Below are positions 1-10,189 of a DNA stretch of 29,798 nt, in pieces. Position 1 is the first letter of the stretch; the number at the start of each line of letters is the position of its first letter. The notes under the pieces were generated by a model. It did not search any database, was not told the DNA's origin, and saw only the letters and a list, made by a program, of their open reading frames with translations. Made by a program: the position numbers and the translations under genes. The stretch lies in the NCBI RefSeq assembly GCF_022376445.1, contig NW_025955412.1, forward strand, positions 1-29,798, written 5' to 3'. The stretch comes from Fomitopsis serialis (lineage: Eukaryota > Basidiomycota > Agaricomycetes > Polyporales > Fomitopsidaceae).

Positions 1-2
1 TC

Positions 3-243
3 CGCAACTTGTCGACGGACAGAGACCATGAGGAGACCGCGCAGTTCTTCGAGGCTAGTCTCGTCATCCAATTGTTCCGTTGAGACATGTTGCGACTCAC
101 AGCTCGTACAGAACAAGGATACCGGGAAGTACAAGATGAGACTGGACCAAACGCTAGAGGACATCCAGGTGCGGTCGGCGTGGGTGAAGCGATCGACGGC
201 GGACATCCAGAAATGGTTCGCGTCTCACAAGAACGCGTTGTAG
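3..243 (+). CDS. M1 zinc aminopeptidase, C-terminal end (partial)
   Basis: Only the last part of the gene is in the window; the 5' end and catalytic domain lie upstream. Two exons are visible: positions 3-62, then 112-243 (an alternative acceptor at 103 keeps the same frame), split by an intron of about 40-49 nt. The joined tail reads ...STDRDHEETAQFFE... then NKDTGKYKMRLDQTLEDI and WVKRSTADIQKWF, ending at TAG 241-243. The pattern 'FF.xKDTxKYxxxLxQxLxxIxxRxxWxxRxxxDIxxW' is typical of the extreme C-terminus of the ERAP1-like helical domain of puromycin-sensitive/Ape2-type aminopeptidases, which remove N-terminal residues from peptides. The family call rests on this short tail only. The next gene is convergent, 408 bp away. 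Confidence 0.7.
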   Translation, partial: ATCRRTETMRRPRSSSRLVSSSNCSVETCCDSQLVQNKDTGKYKMRLDQTLEDIQVRSAWVKRSTADIQKWFASHKNAL

Positions 244-651
244 CAGGCTTCTTGTGGGTCAAATGTCACTGCGTCCCCACGACTGTCGTAAGTTGGGACG
301 AAAGGTAGCAACAGACAAGATGTAACAATCCACGTCCTATATCACGCAATGACTTTCGCCGACTTGAGCCTGCTGAGAACGGCGACACCGTCCTGTGAGG
401 CAGTTGGACGTTCGATATTCGATCCTGTCCGCTGGCTCACTCGATGACATCGCAGGCTGCGATTATGACCGCGCGATACACCAGTGTCGCTTGAAGGGAC
501 ATTGGAATCATCTAGGAGGCTATATGATACACGAGCTGTCTGGTACGAGAGAAAACAATACAAAACGGATCTACACTACATTATGTCGACAATCTAGAGT
601 ATAGAACAACGACGACAATTCGGACGGGACTCGAACAGCGGCAGGACAAGA
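244..651. other. Intergenic region between convergent genes
   Basis: This 408-bp gap lies between the stop of the aminopeptidase and the stop of the Ser/Pro-rich gene on the other strand. Short open frames exist on both strands but lack a recognisable domain. It presumably holds the two 3' untranslated regions. I see no repeat, RNA gene or strong secondary structure. Confidence 0.5.
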
Positions 652-2032
652 TCAGAAGTAGCTCCCCAGCTCGATCATCCTCGGCAGGTGCGCGTGCAAG
701 TGAGGCGTCGCGGGCGTGCCAGCCTTCCGCCTCGGTAGTCCTGCGGGCTTTGGTCCCGGGCCCGGCTGCGGGTCGATGACGGCGGGGGACGCGAGCTCTT
801 CGGCGGTCTTCTTAGGCGTAGGCGCGGCGCTGCCAGGCGAACCAGCCAAGCCGGGGCGGTTGTAGGAGAGCCGACGAGGGAGGGACAGTCTGACAGGCGG
901 CCGGATGCGAGCGCGCAGGATGGCTTGAGGGGCGGCGGACATAGGGCAGTTACCCACCGTCGATAGGACCTTCAGCGCAGTAAAGTCGCGTTCGGGAGCG
1001 AGAGGCGCGGGGGAAGGGATCTGATGACGAGGAGCGGGGAGCAGGCTTGGCTTGGCACTGAGAGGCCCATCGAACGGGAACGGCGAAGGCAGTCCGAGTC
1101 CAGAGATGCAGGGCGTACCAGAGAAGTCGAGACCCAGACCGAGAACAGGCGAGTAGAGCGGAGACTCGGGGACAAAGTCACTGTGCAGAGCCATACGCAG
1201 GGGAGCAGGCAGACGGGGCTTGCGGACCAGAGGCTTGGACAGAGCAGGACAGTTGGCTTGCAGGGGAGGCGGCGAGAGAGGCGTAGTGGGCAAGATTTGG
1301 TCGACGGGTGTGACCGGAGAAGCGCTTGCGTTGCGAGTCTTGGACAAAGCGAGGGTGAACTGGCGCAGAGAGAGCGGGAACGGGGACGGAGCCCTTCCGG
1401 GAGTGAGTGCCGGGGTCAAGGTGGGGGTGTTGCTGCAGAGGGCGGAGGGGAAGGACGGCGCGGGCGGCAGGTCGACTTTGCATTGGAGGGCGGGGCGGTT
1501 GGACGCCAGGCGGCGGAGGGACATTGAGGAGAGGTTCCGGGAGACGACGTGGACAGCGGGCTGAACAACGACGGGCGGTGACCGGGGACCATTGGGGGTA
1601 CTGGAAGGCTTAAGGGAGGTGCGATGTTAGCGGCGGTCGGGTATAGGAGAAGGAAGGTACCTACAAACTCCTCGATAGTGGGCTGGGGCTGGATAGTGGT
1701 CTGGACGCGGTTGGATTGCGGGCTGTCCTCCGGCGTCGGCAACGAGGTCGATGGCGGGGCTTGCAGGTGGTGGTAGCGACGTCGGGCTGATGCTGGTGGT
1801 GAGCTTGGTGGGGATGAGTGGGCGCGTGGTACGGCTCGGTCTTGGAGCGCTTGCGGGTGAGGGAGCGCAGAGTGATGTTTCCTGTGAAGGATTGACGATG
1901 AGCGACGAGTGTGGATGGACGAGGAGGCGACGCACGTCTGGCGGGTGTGTCGCCACTCAGGCCGTAGAAGGGCTGGTCGTGGTGGTGGACGGCGGTGACT
2001 GAGTAGGCGGTGGTGCGGGAGGGGCGGGACAT
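652..2032 (-). CDS. Unrecognised Ser/Pro-rich basic protein
   Basis: The gene starts at ATG 2032-2030 (MSRPSRTTAYSV...) and ends at TGA 654-652. The 3' exon is one long open frame from about 1600 to 652, rich in Ser, Pro, Leu and Ala, with sequence such as LSLRQFTLALSK and PVDQILPTTPLSPPP; it ends ...RMIELGSYF. An intron lies at 1664 (donor GTAGGT) to 1601 or 1609, with a good CTAAC branch site. With acceptor 1601 the first exon stays in one frame all the way (phase 2). Some of the intervening sequence (about 1670-1790) reads more naturally in another frame, so one more intron may be hidden there. An in-frame 54-nt stretch with GTGCGT...CACAG ends near 1900-1950 is optional intron. No domain or transmembrane segment is seen; it looks disordered. 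Two CRE-type sites lie 170-245 bp upstream. Confidence 0.55.
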
Positions 2033-2944
2033 AGCGGGGCGCGGGGGGAGGTTGGTCGTGTCGCTGGGCTTTATACGGGGAGGTGGTGGGCTAGAGCAAG
2101 CGTGTGCGGGGACGCGTGTTCGCGAGGGAGACCCAGCCCGCGTCTCTTCACCGATCGCCCCGCCGCCGTCGGTACCGCCCGGTGTCTATGGCGGCCGGTG
2201 ACGTCACCGGCGACCAAGCATCGCAGGGACGCGGACGCCACACTCGCACCCTCTGTCAGTCGAGACGATGACGTCAGCCTCCCTCGGACGCGGACGACCT
2301 CCTCGGACGCTGCTTGCTTCCGATGGCCTCCTCCACCAGTTCGAATCCTACGCGCGACGTCATGGCTCTCGACCGCCACCGACACGATGGCGGCCTCACC
2401 GTCCTTGCGGACACCGCCTGGGAGCACGCGCGGTACGTCCATCCATCCACCACGACGCCCCTGCTTCCGTGCTGCTTGAAGCCTGCAGGTCAGTGCATCA
2501 TCGCATAGGCTGCTGTTCAGGTTCAAGGTGGGTACTGCGCCGTCGCCTGGGCTACTCATCAGACTCCAAGGTGTAGTGCTTCATATGCCAGTGGAAAACA
2601 GGCACGTTGTGTCTATAATGTCATATGATGGTCCCCGAGATCACAAACGTCTTGTGCACCATGTCCTGACGTTTCCGCCCATTACCAGACCGCCACGGCA
2701 CAAGTGCAAGAGGCTCGTCAGGGCCCGTCAGCAGCACGTTTCCATAGCGAGAACGCTGTCGCTATCATCTTGCGTTCGCTCCGACGATGAGCCACACACA
2801 GCGCGACTGCACGGCGAAGTCATTCTTCGCCGTTGCTGTAGATCACCAACTCCATGCGATATATGTATTATACATGAGAGGCATCGCATAAGCAATCGAA
2901 GCGCACACCTTCCAGATCCAAAAGACGAGAACGATACAACACGA
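2033..2944. other. Intergenic region: promoter of the 2032 gene and 3' side of the F-box gene
   Basis: This 912-bp interval holds the 5' flank of the Ser/Pro-rich gene (right of 2032) and the 3' flank of the F-box/WD40 gene (left of 2945), both on the minus strand. The only structured elements I see are the CRE sites listed separately. Open frames on the plus strand here (for example about 2102-2479 and 2528-2992) have no recognisable domain and no supporting splice pattern. Confidence 0.45.
2195..2276. promoter_or_regulatory. Pair of CRE/ATF-type sites (TGACGTCA)
   Basis: The perfect 8-bp palindrome TGACGTCA occurs at 2199-2206, embedded in a longer 16-bp perfect palindrome (CCGGTGACGTCACCGG, 2195-2210), and again at 2269-2276. 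A third near-match (GACGTCAT) lies near 2357-2364. They are 167-244 bp upstream of the ATG of the minus-strand gene at 2032. TGACGTCA is the classic binding site of CREB/ATF-type bZIP factors; in fungi such factors (Atf1/Pcr1, Sko1 types) act in stress responses. Whether these sites act here is inference. Confidence 0.5.
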
Positions 2945-5317
2945 TTAACCATAAAAGTTCCAGAGTCTGATATCCCCGTCGTCGCTCCCTGACACTATCT
3001 TGTCTTCCCCGAGCGCAAGACAGGTCACGGCGCCGCGATGTCCGACTAGGGTGGCCATGCATCGGCCTTCCTCGCGAACCCAGACCTAAAGAGACGTTGT
3101 CAGCTCCTCGCCAGAAAAACGAGCGAGACATTACACACCTTGATGGTCCGGTCGTGGCTGCCGCTCACGAGACGCAGCTTGTCGCTCGCGACGGCCCAGA
3201 CGCCCTCGATATGCCCGAACAGCGTCTTCGTCGCCTTGCCCGAGTCAATGTCCCACAACCGGATGGTGTTATCCAGACTCCCGGAGATCAGCACGCGCTT
3301 CTGGCGTTTCGACGCGGACGCACGGGTGTTCATGAGAGCAGTCGAAGACGAGGAAGCATGCGAGGTTGACAAGGGCTGGGAAACAAACGTCGGGGATCCA
3401 GGGTCCGAAGCGTCCACGACGTAGCCGGAGGCCGCGTTATCTGCGTCAGACGCGAGGGCTGCATCACCAGATGCGCCTTGACCACTTATAGATGATGGCT
3501 GCGCATTGGTCGCCTCCACATCATCCGCCTCGTCCTCGTCGTCGCTGTCCTCATCTACTGTCAACAGCTTCAGACTCTGAACCTGGCCGACGTGGCCCTT
3601 GAATATCCGTACACAACTCCGCAGGGCCAAGTCCCACAGCCTGATCGTCCCGTCGTCCGACGCAGAGAACAGCATCTTCCCCGCGTTGGGCTGAGATGAG
3701 AGCGGATCCGCAGCGGTCACGTCCGCGACGGACGGAGGAGGGGCAGAGCACCCGCCCGGCGCGTTGAGATCCCACAGCTGCACCGCGTTCACCCAGTCCA
3801 AGTGCCCGCGCAGCGTGAAGCACTCGCCCGTCTTCAGGTTCCATACTTTCACGGTCGTGTCGACGCTCCCGCTCGCCAGTAGGGTCGAGTCAAAGTTCAG
3901 GCAGACGACGCCCTCGGTATGGCCCTCCAGCGTCCGGAGACACTGCCCCGTCCGCCAGTTCCACACCTTCATGGTATGGTCCATGCTGCCGGTGATCAGC
4001 TTCACCGCGTCGAATTGCAGGGCGCGTACGGCACGCGTGTGGCCCGTGAGACAGTGCACCTCGGTACCCGTCTCCAGGTTCCAGACGCGCGCGGTGCGAT
4101 CGTACGAACCGGTGATCAGGACCGGAAAGGCGGGGTGCGAGAGCGTCTCGTCGAACTGGAGACACATGACGCCATCGGTGTGGCCCTTGAGCGTCCGCAC
4201 CGTACATCGCCCGCGTCGCCAGTTGCGCTCGATTCGGAGGCGTTCGCAGTAGACGTCCTTCCACGGGCGCGTCAACATCGGCTCTGGGGAAGACGACCCT
4301 GCAGCAAGAGCAGCGGCAGAAAGACGAGACGATGATAGCGAGACAGCGACGGCCGCCTGGGGGCAGCGACCAACGCAGGGGATTGCGGACGTTCTGTCGG
4401 TGAATCGCCGCCGTCACGTCGTTGTCGTTTTGAGGGCGGGCCCGCCATTGAGGCGTCCGGAGCAGCGACGCGCTTGCCGCGCGCAACGGCGCTCTCGCCC
4501 ATCGGGGGCGACGGCGAGCGAGTGGACGGCATGCGGGCCATCCTCCGCTTCTCCAGGATCGGCAGGCCCCAGCCGCACTTTAGGCATTTCTGCCCGATGT
4601 GCTGCTCGCAGATACCCCTCCAGAGTAGGTCGTCGTCCGCAAGGCTTTTCCACTGCCGACTGACCTGCGCAGCGCGACAGAGGGAGGTGGCGTCCAGATA
4701 GCCGAGGATTTTGAGAGATACCTCGCGTGGAATGACGGTGAAGGGGTCGAGGCGGATGAGATGTGCGAGTTGGTCGGAGAGGAGGGAGAGTTGGGAGAAG
4801 CAGCACATGGTGAGCAAGCCGTGGAGGATGAGGGCCCGGCGCGGGTGGGGGGACGAGGAAAAGTTGGACCAGACAGCGCTGACGGCCTCGCGCTCCTCGA
4901 CGGGGAGTGCATCGAGTGCCTGTGGGGAAGTAGTCAGTACGGAGATGACTTACTAGACATGGGGTGAGATGGCCGAGACGACAAGGACATCTGGTCGAAT
5001 CGACAGGCTATGATCAGGACTACGAGCCTCGGACCTGAGCGGTAGTCGCCTCCAGATCCTCCTCCAAGCTCCCGAGCCGTATCCAAAGCACCTCTGTCGT
5101 CCACCGCTGCTTCCTGACAAAGCCGGAGAAGACTCACCTGCTGCAGCTTCAAGTTCGTCCCTTCATCTGCCATCCGCTGATGCCGCACGCACAGTTTCCT
5201 CGCCGGAGGCTGGATGTAATCCGCGGTAGGTTTTCCGGCCTCGTTTGGCAGCGAGACCGTCTTTGTCAGGAGCTGGAGAGCCGAGTTGTCGACGATGGGT
5301 GCCTCGAAGGCGGGCAT
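2945..5317 (-). CDS. met30: F-box/WD40 protein, Met30/sulfur controller type (SCF substrate receptor)
   Basis: This family is the substrate receptor of an SCF ubiquitin ligase; in yeast and Neurospora (Met30, SCON-2) it controls sulfur assimilation by targeting the Met4-type activator. Exons: 5317-5138; 4919 to about 4430; about 4290-3139; 3085-2945 (ends ...IRLWNFYG, TAA). The intron 5137-4920 has a GTGAGT donor and is phase 0 on both sides; the last intron is 3138-3086. The F-box lies in the segment LDPFTVIPREVSLKILGYL to ADDDLLWRGICEQH, followed by the family hallmark HIGQKCLKCGWGLP. Seven WD repeats follow (for example GSYDRTARVWNLETG, GSMDHTMKVWNWRTG, GSVDTTVKVWNLKTG, ASDDGTIRLWDLALR, GSLDNTIRLWDIDSG, GSHDRTIKV, GSDDGDIRLWN). 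An acidic/serine-rich insert (about 3400-3560) separates repeats. The junction near 4290-4430 is not settled. An alternative N-terminus starts at ATG 5421. Confidence 0.88.
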
Positions 5318-5421
5318 GGGCGGGGTGGGGATCGCGGGCGCGGTACTGGCGACGCGGAGACGAGACGTGCAGGGGGGAGGGTATCACAGAGATAGGACGA
5401 GGGGGTCGATGAGGCGGCCAT

Positions 5422-5810
5422 GTTGGCAGCGGTGGTGGCGGGGTGCGAGAGAGGAGAGACCTTGGTTATAAACATGCTCAGGCTCCGGGCGCATCTGGTG
5501 AATAAGCGCCCGCAATACGCCTGTCGCGTGAAGAATTGGCGACATCGCGCTGCATCACGCCATCCCTACCTCACCTCCTCCAATGCACTCGCCACCGCAG
5601 CATTGCAAATGTCGCAGAAAACATTCGTTTGCTCACCGCCATGATCACACATTCACACACACGCAACAGCGAGGGGGGCGCGCATCACCATTCATGACAT
5701 AACATATTGTAACGAGTATACTCATGCAACACAACGCCAGCAACCCTCCTATGCATGGCGAAGGACACGTCAGGGCATAACACATACAGCGGAGGCGGGC
5801 CAAGTGCTGC
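5422..5810. other. Intergenic region between two minus-strand genes
   Basis: This 389-bp stretch contains the promoter of the F-box gene and the 3' flank of the kinase gene. A minus-strand open frame overlaps it (about 5645-5935) but is only an alternative reading of the kinase 3' end. I see no other feature. Confidence 0.4.
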
Positions 5811-7615
5811 TCAAGGCAAGATATATATATGGACGGTGGCGGGACGGGGCACTTGGGCAGAACAGACGAGAGAAAACTCAGAGACAGAGACCGTGACCAT
5901 GAAGAGTCCCATGCACCGGGCGACGGGCCCATCAATCCAGGGAGATTCGCACTGCTCCAGAGGTATCGGCACGAAGTTGTCGAGGTCGATTCCCCGCGAG
6001 GCCAGCTCCGGTTCGCACCACGACGGCACCAGCTGTCTCATCAGATCTGGCCGCACAGACAGCTCTGTGAAATGACAGGTCAACAAACCATAAAAGACGA
6101 CATAGCGCCGCACGAGCACGCCGTCACGGAGCGCTGCCACTCACCCTCCCGAGTAAAGTCGAACAGTGGTGGGAAGTCCTTGCCGTTCGGCATCCGCGCG
6201 CCCTGCACGCGCAGTTCGTCAAAGAAGGGGTGGCACATCGCCTGCACTGCGCTCAGCCGCGCCTCTGGCGTGTACTCGAGCAGCTTGGAGACGAGGTCGA
6301 TCGCTTCGGGCGCTGTGCGCGGGCGGAAGACCTGCCACGCACAAGTCAGTAGGCGCCCAAGTATGCAGTACGATGATAAGCTTTACCTTTGAGAATGGGT
6401 GGGGCTTGATCTGAGGGAACTTGTGTTCCATGTAGTTTGGGTTCATCGTCTTGATCTGCTCCCGTGAGGGTGTACCGAGAACCTTGATGATCTCCACGAG
6501 CTGATCGATACCGCTCTCCCCGGGAAAGAGCGGCTGTCCCAGCATCAACTCCGCCATGACGCACCCCGTCGACCAGATGTCTGCGGACCTGCGTCAGCAC
6601 CCAGCCACGCGACCCGTTAATGAAACTGCGGGGCTTACCGATGTTCGTGGTGTAATTCGTGGCTCCGAAAATGAGCTCCGGGGCGCGGTAGTACCGCGAG
6701 CAAATGTAGCTGACGTTGGGCTCGCCGGCGACGAGGATCTTTGCGGACCCAAAGTCGCAGAGCTTGAGCACGCCGGTGGCGGGGTTGAGAAGGAGGTTCT
6801 GGGGCTTGATGTCCCGGTGACAAATGCCGATGGAGTGGATGTACATCAGGGAGCGGAGGAGCTGGTACATGTACAGCTTGATTTGCAGCATCGGCATGGG
6901 CTGCTTGAGCTTTGCGTAGTGACGGCTAGCACGATACACGGTCTCTGGAACGTATTCGAGGACAAGGTTGAGGTACACTTCATCTTTCTTTTGCGACTAA
7001 CATCAGTACCGAAGGCTCTCGTCCGGATCCAGGCGCGCGAGGAGGGGCAGACACTTACCTTCTCGCCATTAGAATAGAAAAAGGCCTTGAGGTCGACCAC
7101 GTTGGGATGTGATACCAGCCGCATGATCTGGAGCTCACGGTTCTGGAAGGCGCAGCATAAACGACGATGTTGGCGGGGGTAGGGCGCCCGCGGCGCGGAT
7201 CATGGACAATGGAACGCACCTTGAACCGCTTGTCCTGGAGAACCTTCTTGATGGCAATGTCCGAGTTGCCGTCGGATTCGTCCATGAGCTTTGCCTGGAA
7301 GACGATTCCGAAGGAGCCGTTGCCGATGACCTTGCAGTTGGTGTAGACGAGATCCTTGACGTCGCCGGTCTTGCCATCGGAGGCGACGACGCGGACGACC
7401 TTTCGAGGGTCATCGACGGCTGAAACAAAGGGGAGGTCAGGATGGATGGACAGTTTGCAGTTGGGACGGTGGGGAGAGTCGTAGGGATTGGTGGGAGGGG
7501 GGCAGCTGCAGGGGGCCGGGGTGACGATCGACATGGCGGATGGGGGAGATCGGGGAGGGCTAGGAGAGTACGTACGCGATATCTTTACGCCATTTATGGG
7601 GGTGTGGGTAGCCAT
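5811..7615 (-). CDS. Glycogen synthase kinase 3 (GSK3/shaggy) family Ser/Thr kinase
   Basis: GSK3 kinases phosphorylate primed substrates in metabolism, signalling and stress pathways. Seven phase-consistent exons: 7615-7576, 7419-7220, 7142-7059, 6987-6639, 6580-6387, 6331-6145, 6064-5811 (435 residues). Intron 1 (7575-7420) has a GTACGT donor and a CTGAC branch with a TTTCAG acceptor. Visible motifs: Gly-rich loop [13 protein letters not shown]-type lysine in [13 protein letters not shown], catalytic loop [18 protein letters not shown], activation loop [16 protein letters not shown] with the conserved regulatory tyrosine, then [16 protein letters not shown] and [16 protein letters not shown]. 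The catalytic domain ends at [13 protein letters not shown]; a 33-residue tail of unusual composition follows before the stop at 5811 and may reflect an unrecognised last intron. Head to head with the complex I gene at 9008. Confidence 0.93.
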
Positions 7616-9007
7616 TTGGACAGGCGTAGATGGTAGGGATACAGGTTATTGGTTCGTTGGCTCGTGAAGGAGCGGAAGCGGGCAAGAGACGGGTACAGAA
7701 GCGGGGACGCGATGGGGGCGAGGAGGTGGCAGACGAGGCCGCTGACAGGGGGCGACGGCGGCAGGGACGGGAGGGAATTACGGGCGGGGAGGGGGAGGAC
7801 AGACGGGGAGATGAGGAGAGAGGAGAGAGAGCAGACGGAGGCGCGGGAAACACCGATCACCAGACCGCCGCGCCACCGCCCAAACAACCCCCGCCACGCC
7901 CGCCCTCTCTCCGCCCCACGCGACCCGCCTCCTCGTCCTCGCCCTCTTCCCACCGCCGACCCCCAGCACGCGCGCTGCCTCCTGGCGGACCCGCGTACGC
8001 CCTGCGTACTCCGGGGCCGCACCCCGTGGGATGCATTTTTCACTCATCACATCCGGCAGTACGTGGTCCCATGAGTGGCCTCTTTGCAGGCTTCCGCCCG
8101 TCACGCCCCGTGCCATCGCATCATAACAAGTCGTCCTCTGACTTTGGATGCGCTGCCGCCGACGGAGGCGGTGTAGCTGCGCGCGCTGGCGACCATCTGA
8201 CGAATCCTCTGACAGACTTCACTCGCCCGTCGCCCCAGAATGTGCATGTACTCTCCCACAGATATGTGCCACAGAGCCCAGCCAATGCACGCACCGCCCG
8301 AAGTGCTGATGGCATGTCGTTCCATGTCCATATACCGCAACTCCGCCGGCAAGCCTACTTGTGTGTTCGAGGTGAACCTTCTCCGTGTCTCGATCATTGT
8401 CTGCCACCACACTTGCCCGTTCTTCGCCAAGTCCTCTCGCACCGAGGTCCGCGCTCGCTTCGTGCTCGCCATACAGCACGTCTCCGACCTCCTTCGCTCG
8501 CTGACAGGAAGCCAGGCCTTGCGTAGCCACAGTTCGGTGTCTAGATGATGACGACGACAGGTCTGGCCCTACCCATGCGTGTCCGGTCTACGTCCATGTG
8601 CATCCGCCGTGGCTTCTCTCTGAGACGGGCAAGACATCTTGATTATGCGTCTCTGATTTCTCGGTGGACGTGTACTCACCAAGTTGCATGAAATGTATCA
8701 TCTGCTTCTTGACGCAACCCACTCGGGCTTAGCAACCGTACAATTCTGGAAGCAAAAAATATATGTACATGTCGGTCCTGCCCTCCAGGGAAGCTAGGCA
8801 GCCATGATCATCTTCAGCATTTGAGACCACTGAGGGCATTAATTCTACACAACGTTTGGCATCCCGAGTCGTGACATTTGCTCTTGCCCTGATTCGCTGG
8901 GCGGACGCTCATGTCACGTGATCGTCACCTCGGGCGACGTCGCTCGACGCAGCGCCGGGCTCATCGCCGCCACCTCCGCCCTCGTCCTCCTCGCTCTCGT
9001 CCTCACC
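7616..9007. other. Long divergent intergenic region (GSK3 / complex I 24-kDa subunit)
   Basis: This 1.39-kb region separates two divergently transcribed genes. The part from 7616 to about 7960 is strongly strand-asymmetric (purine-rich on the plus strand, so pyrimidine-rich in the sense of GSK3), as expected for a CT-rich fungal promoter or 5' UTR. A 298-codon open frame on the plus strand (about 7630-8526) runs through this low-complexity sequence and is not convincing. A possible small gene lies at 8101-8472 (separate entry). From about 8540 to 8900 I see nothing beyond ordinary AT-richer sequence. Confidence 0.5.
8101..8472 (-). CDS. Possible small hypothetical protein (123 residues)
   Basis: An uninterrupted ATG-to-TGA frame of 123 codons reads MASTKRARTSVREDLAKNG... 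and contains a fairly protein-like middle part (GGACIGWALWHISVGEYMHI). Codon third positions are often G or C, as in the neighbouring genes. I do not recognise a domain. The opposite strand also has open frames over the same interval (for example 8240-8548), so chance cannot be excluded. No introns are needed, which is unusual for this locus. Alternatively the whole interval is promoter DNA. Confidence 0.3.
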   Translation of the reverse strand: MASTKRARTSVREDLAKNGQVWWQTMIETRRRFTSNTQVGLPAELRYMDMERHAISTSGGACIGWALWHISVGEYMHILGRRASEVCQRIRQMVASARSYTASVGGSASKVRGRLVMMRWHGA

Positions 9008-10064
9008 ATGTTCGCGGCACGGCTCCCAAAACGCGTCCCTCGTTTGCCGCATCCCGTCCGCAGAATATCTTCCTCGTCATGCCGCCGTTCCGATGCTCTC
9101 TTCGTGGTACGTGGTAGTGTCATGCTAGGCTCGTCCTGCGGGTACTGAGAACCGCATCCCAATTCCAGCACCGTGACACGACCTACAACAACCCCAAGGT
9201 ACGCCATGACAATCCACTTTGCCCAATACTGTTCACCTATTCACCCGCCGTGCCCACAGATCCCATTCGAGTTCACCACGGAGAACCTGAAGCGCGCCCA
9301 GGAGATCATCTCGCACTACCCGCCCCAGTACAAGAAGGCCGCCGTCATTCCCCTCCTAGACCTCGGCCAGCGGCAGAACAAGGGCTGGACGAGCATCAGC
9401 GTCATGAACTACGTTGCCAAGCTCCTCGAGATGCCCCCCATGCGTGTGTACGAGGTCGCGACCTTCTACACCATGTTCAACCGGTGCGTCCCGTCGTCTC
9501 CAGCATTCCTGAACCCCGTGCGCCACGGAGAGGTGCAGCTGCTGACGCGCGCGCGCACGCAGAGAGCCCATCGGCGAGAACTTCGTCCAGGTCTGCACGA
9601 CGACGCCGTGCATGCTCCGCGGCGCGTACGACATCGTCGACACCGTCTGCAGCCACCTCGGCGGGCTCAAGCCCGGCGACTCCACCAAGGACGGCAAGTT
9701 CACCGTCATCGAGGTCGAGTGCCAGGGCGCCTGCAGCAATGCACCCATGATGGCCGTGAACGACGATTTCTACGTAAGCGTCCGCCTGATCCGCGATGGC
9801 ACGCCCAAGTGTTGATGTTAAGGACTGATGACGCAGGAGGACCTCACTCCGGAGACGACGAAGAAGATACTGGATGCATTTGCGAAGGGTCAGAAGCCAA
9901 AGCCGGGTCCTCAGAGTGGACGGCATACGAGCGAGAACTCGGCAGGTCTGACGGCGCTCACGTCAAAGGTATGCCTTCCGTGTGCTCATCTGCAGCTCGC
10001 GCTGATTCCGACGCCTTCGCAGCCATACGGTCCAGGCGAGTTTTGCTCACCAGAGTTCCAGTAG
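9008..10064 (+). CDS. NADH:ubiquinone oxidoreductase 24-kDa subunit (NDUFV2/NuoE family), mitochondrial
   Basis: A subunit of the peripheral arm of complex I carrying the binuclear [2Fe-2S] cluster N1a. Six phase-consistent exons: 9008-9106, 9169-9198, 9260-9483, 9563-9773, 9837-9968, 10023-10064 (245 residues). The start at 9008 is the first in-frame ATG and gives an Arg-rich presequence ([19 protein letters not shown]), as expected for mitochondrial import. The mature part begins [15 protein letters not shown] and includes [43 protein letters not shown], and [13 protein letters not shown]. The four cluster ligands are the cysteines in VCTTTPC and ECQGAC. It ends [12 protein letters not shown]. 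Exon 2 is only 30 nt. Confidence 0.96.
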
Positions 10065-10189
10065 ATAGTAGCAATACATCATATTCCGATGGGCAATGGT
10101 ATCGTATCCGTAATGCAGATGGCAGCACAATGTTCGAGCATGCATGATTAAGTATAAGAGAGCGAAAGAGAGCCAAGACAGTAGTTTGA

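Noticed and set aside
1024..1527. Arg/Gly-rich open frames on the plus strand antisense to the Ser/Pro-rich gene
   Set aside because: They are mirror frames of a GC-rich coding exon; the minus strand has the longer frame and consistent splice signals.
7420..7575. Reading through this segment as GSK3 coding sequence ([11 protein letters not shown]...)
   Set aside because: GTACGT donor, CTGAC branch and TTTGTTTCAG acceptor with matching phase show it is intron 1; the intervening peptide is unlike GSK3 N-termini.
7630..8526. 298-codon open frame on the plus strand between GSK3 and the complex I gene
   Set aside because: It runs through purine-rich low-complexity DNA (antisense of a CT-rich promoter), shows no domain, and its composition shifts abruptly along its length.
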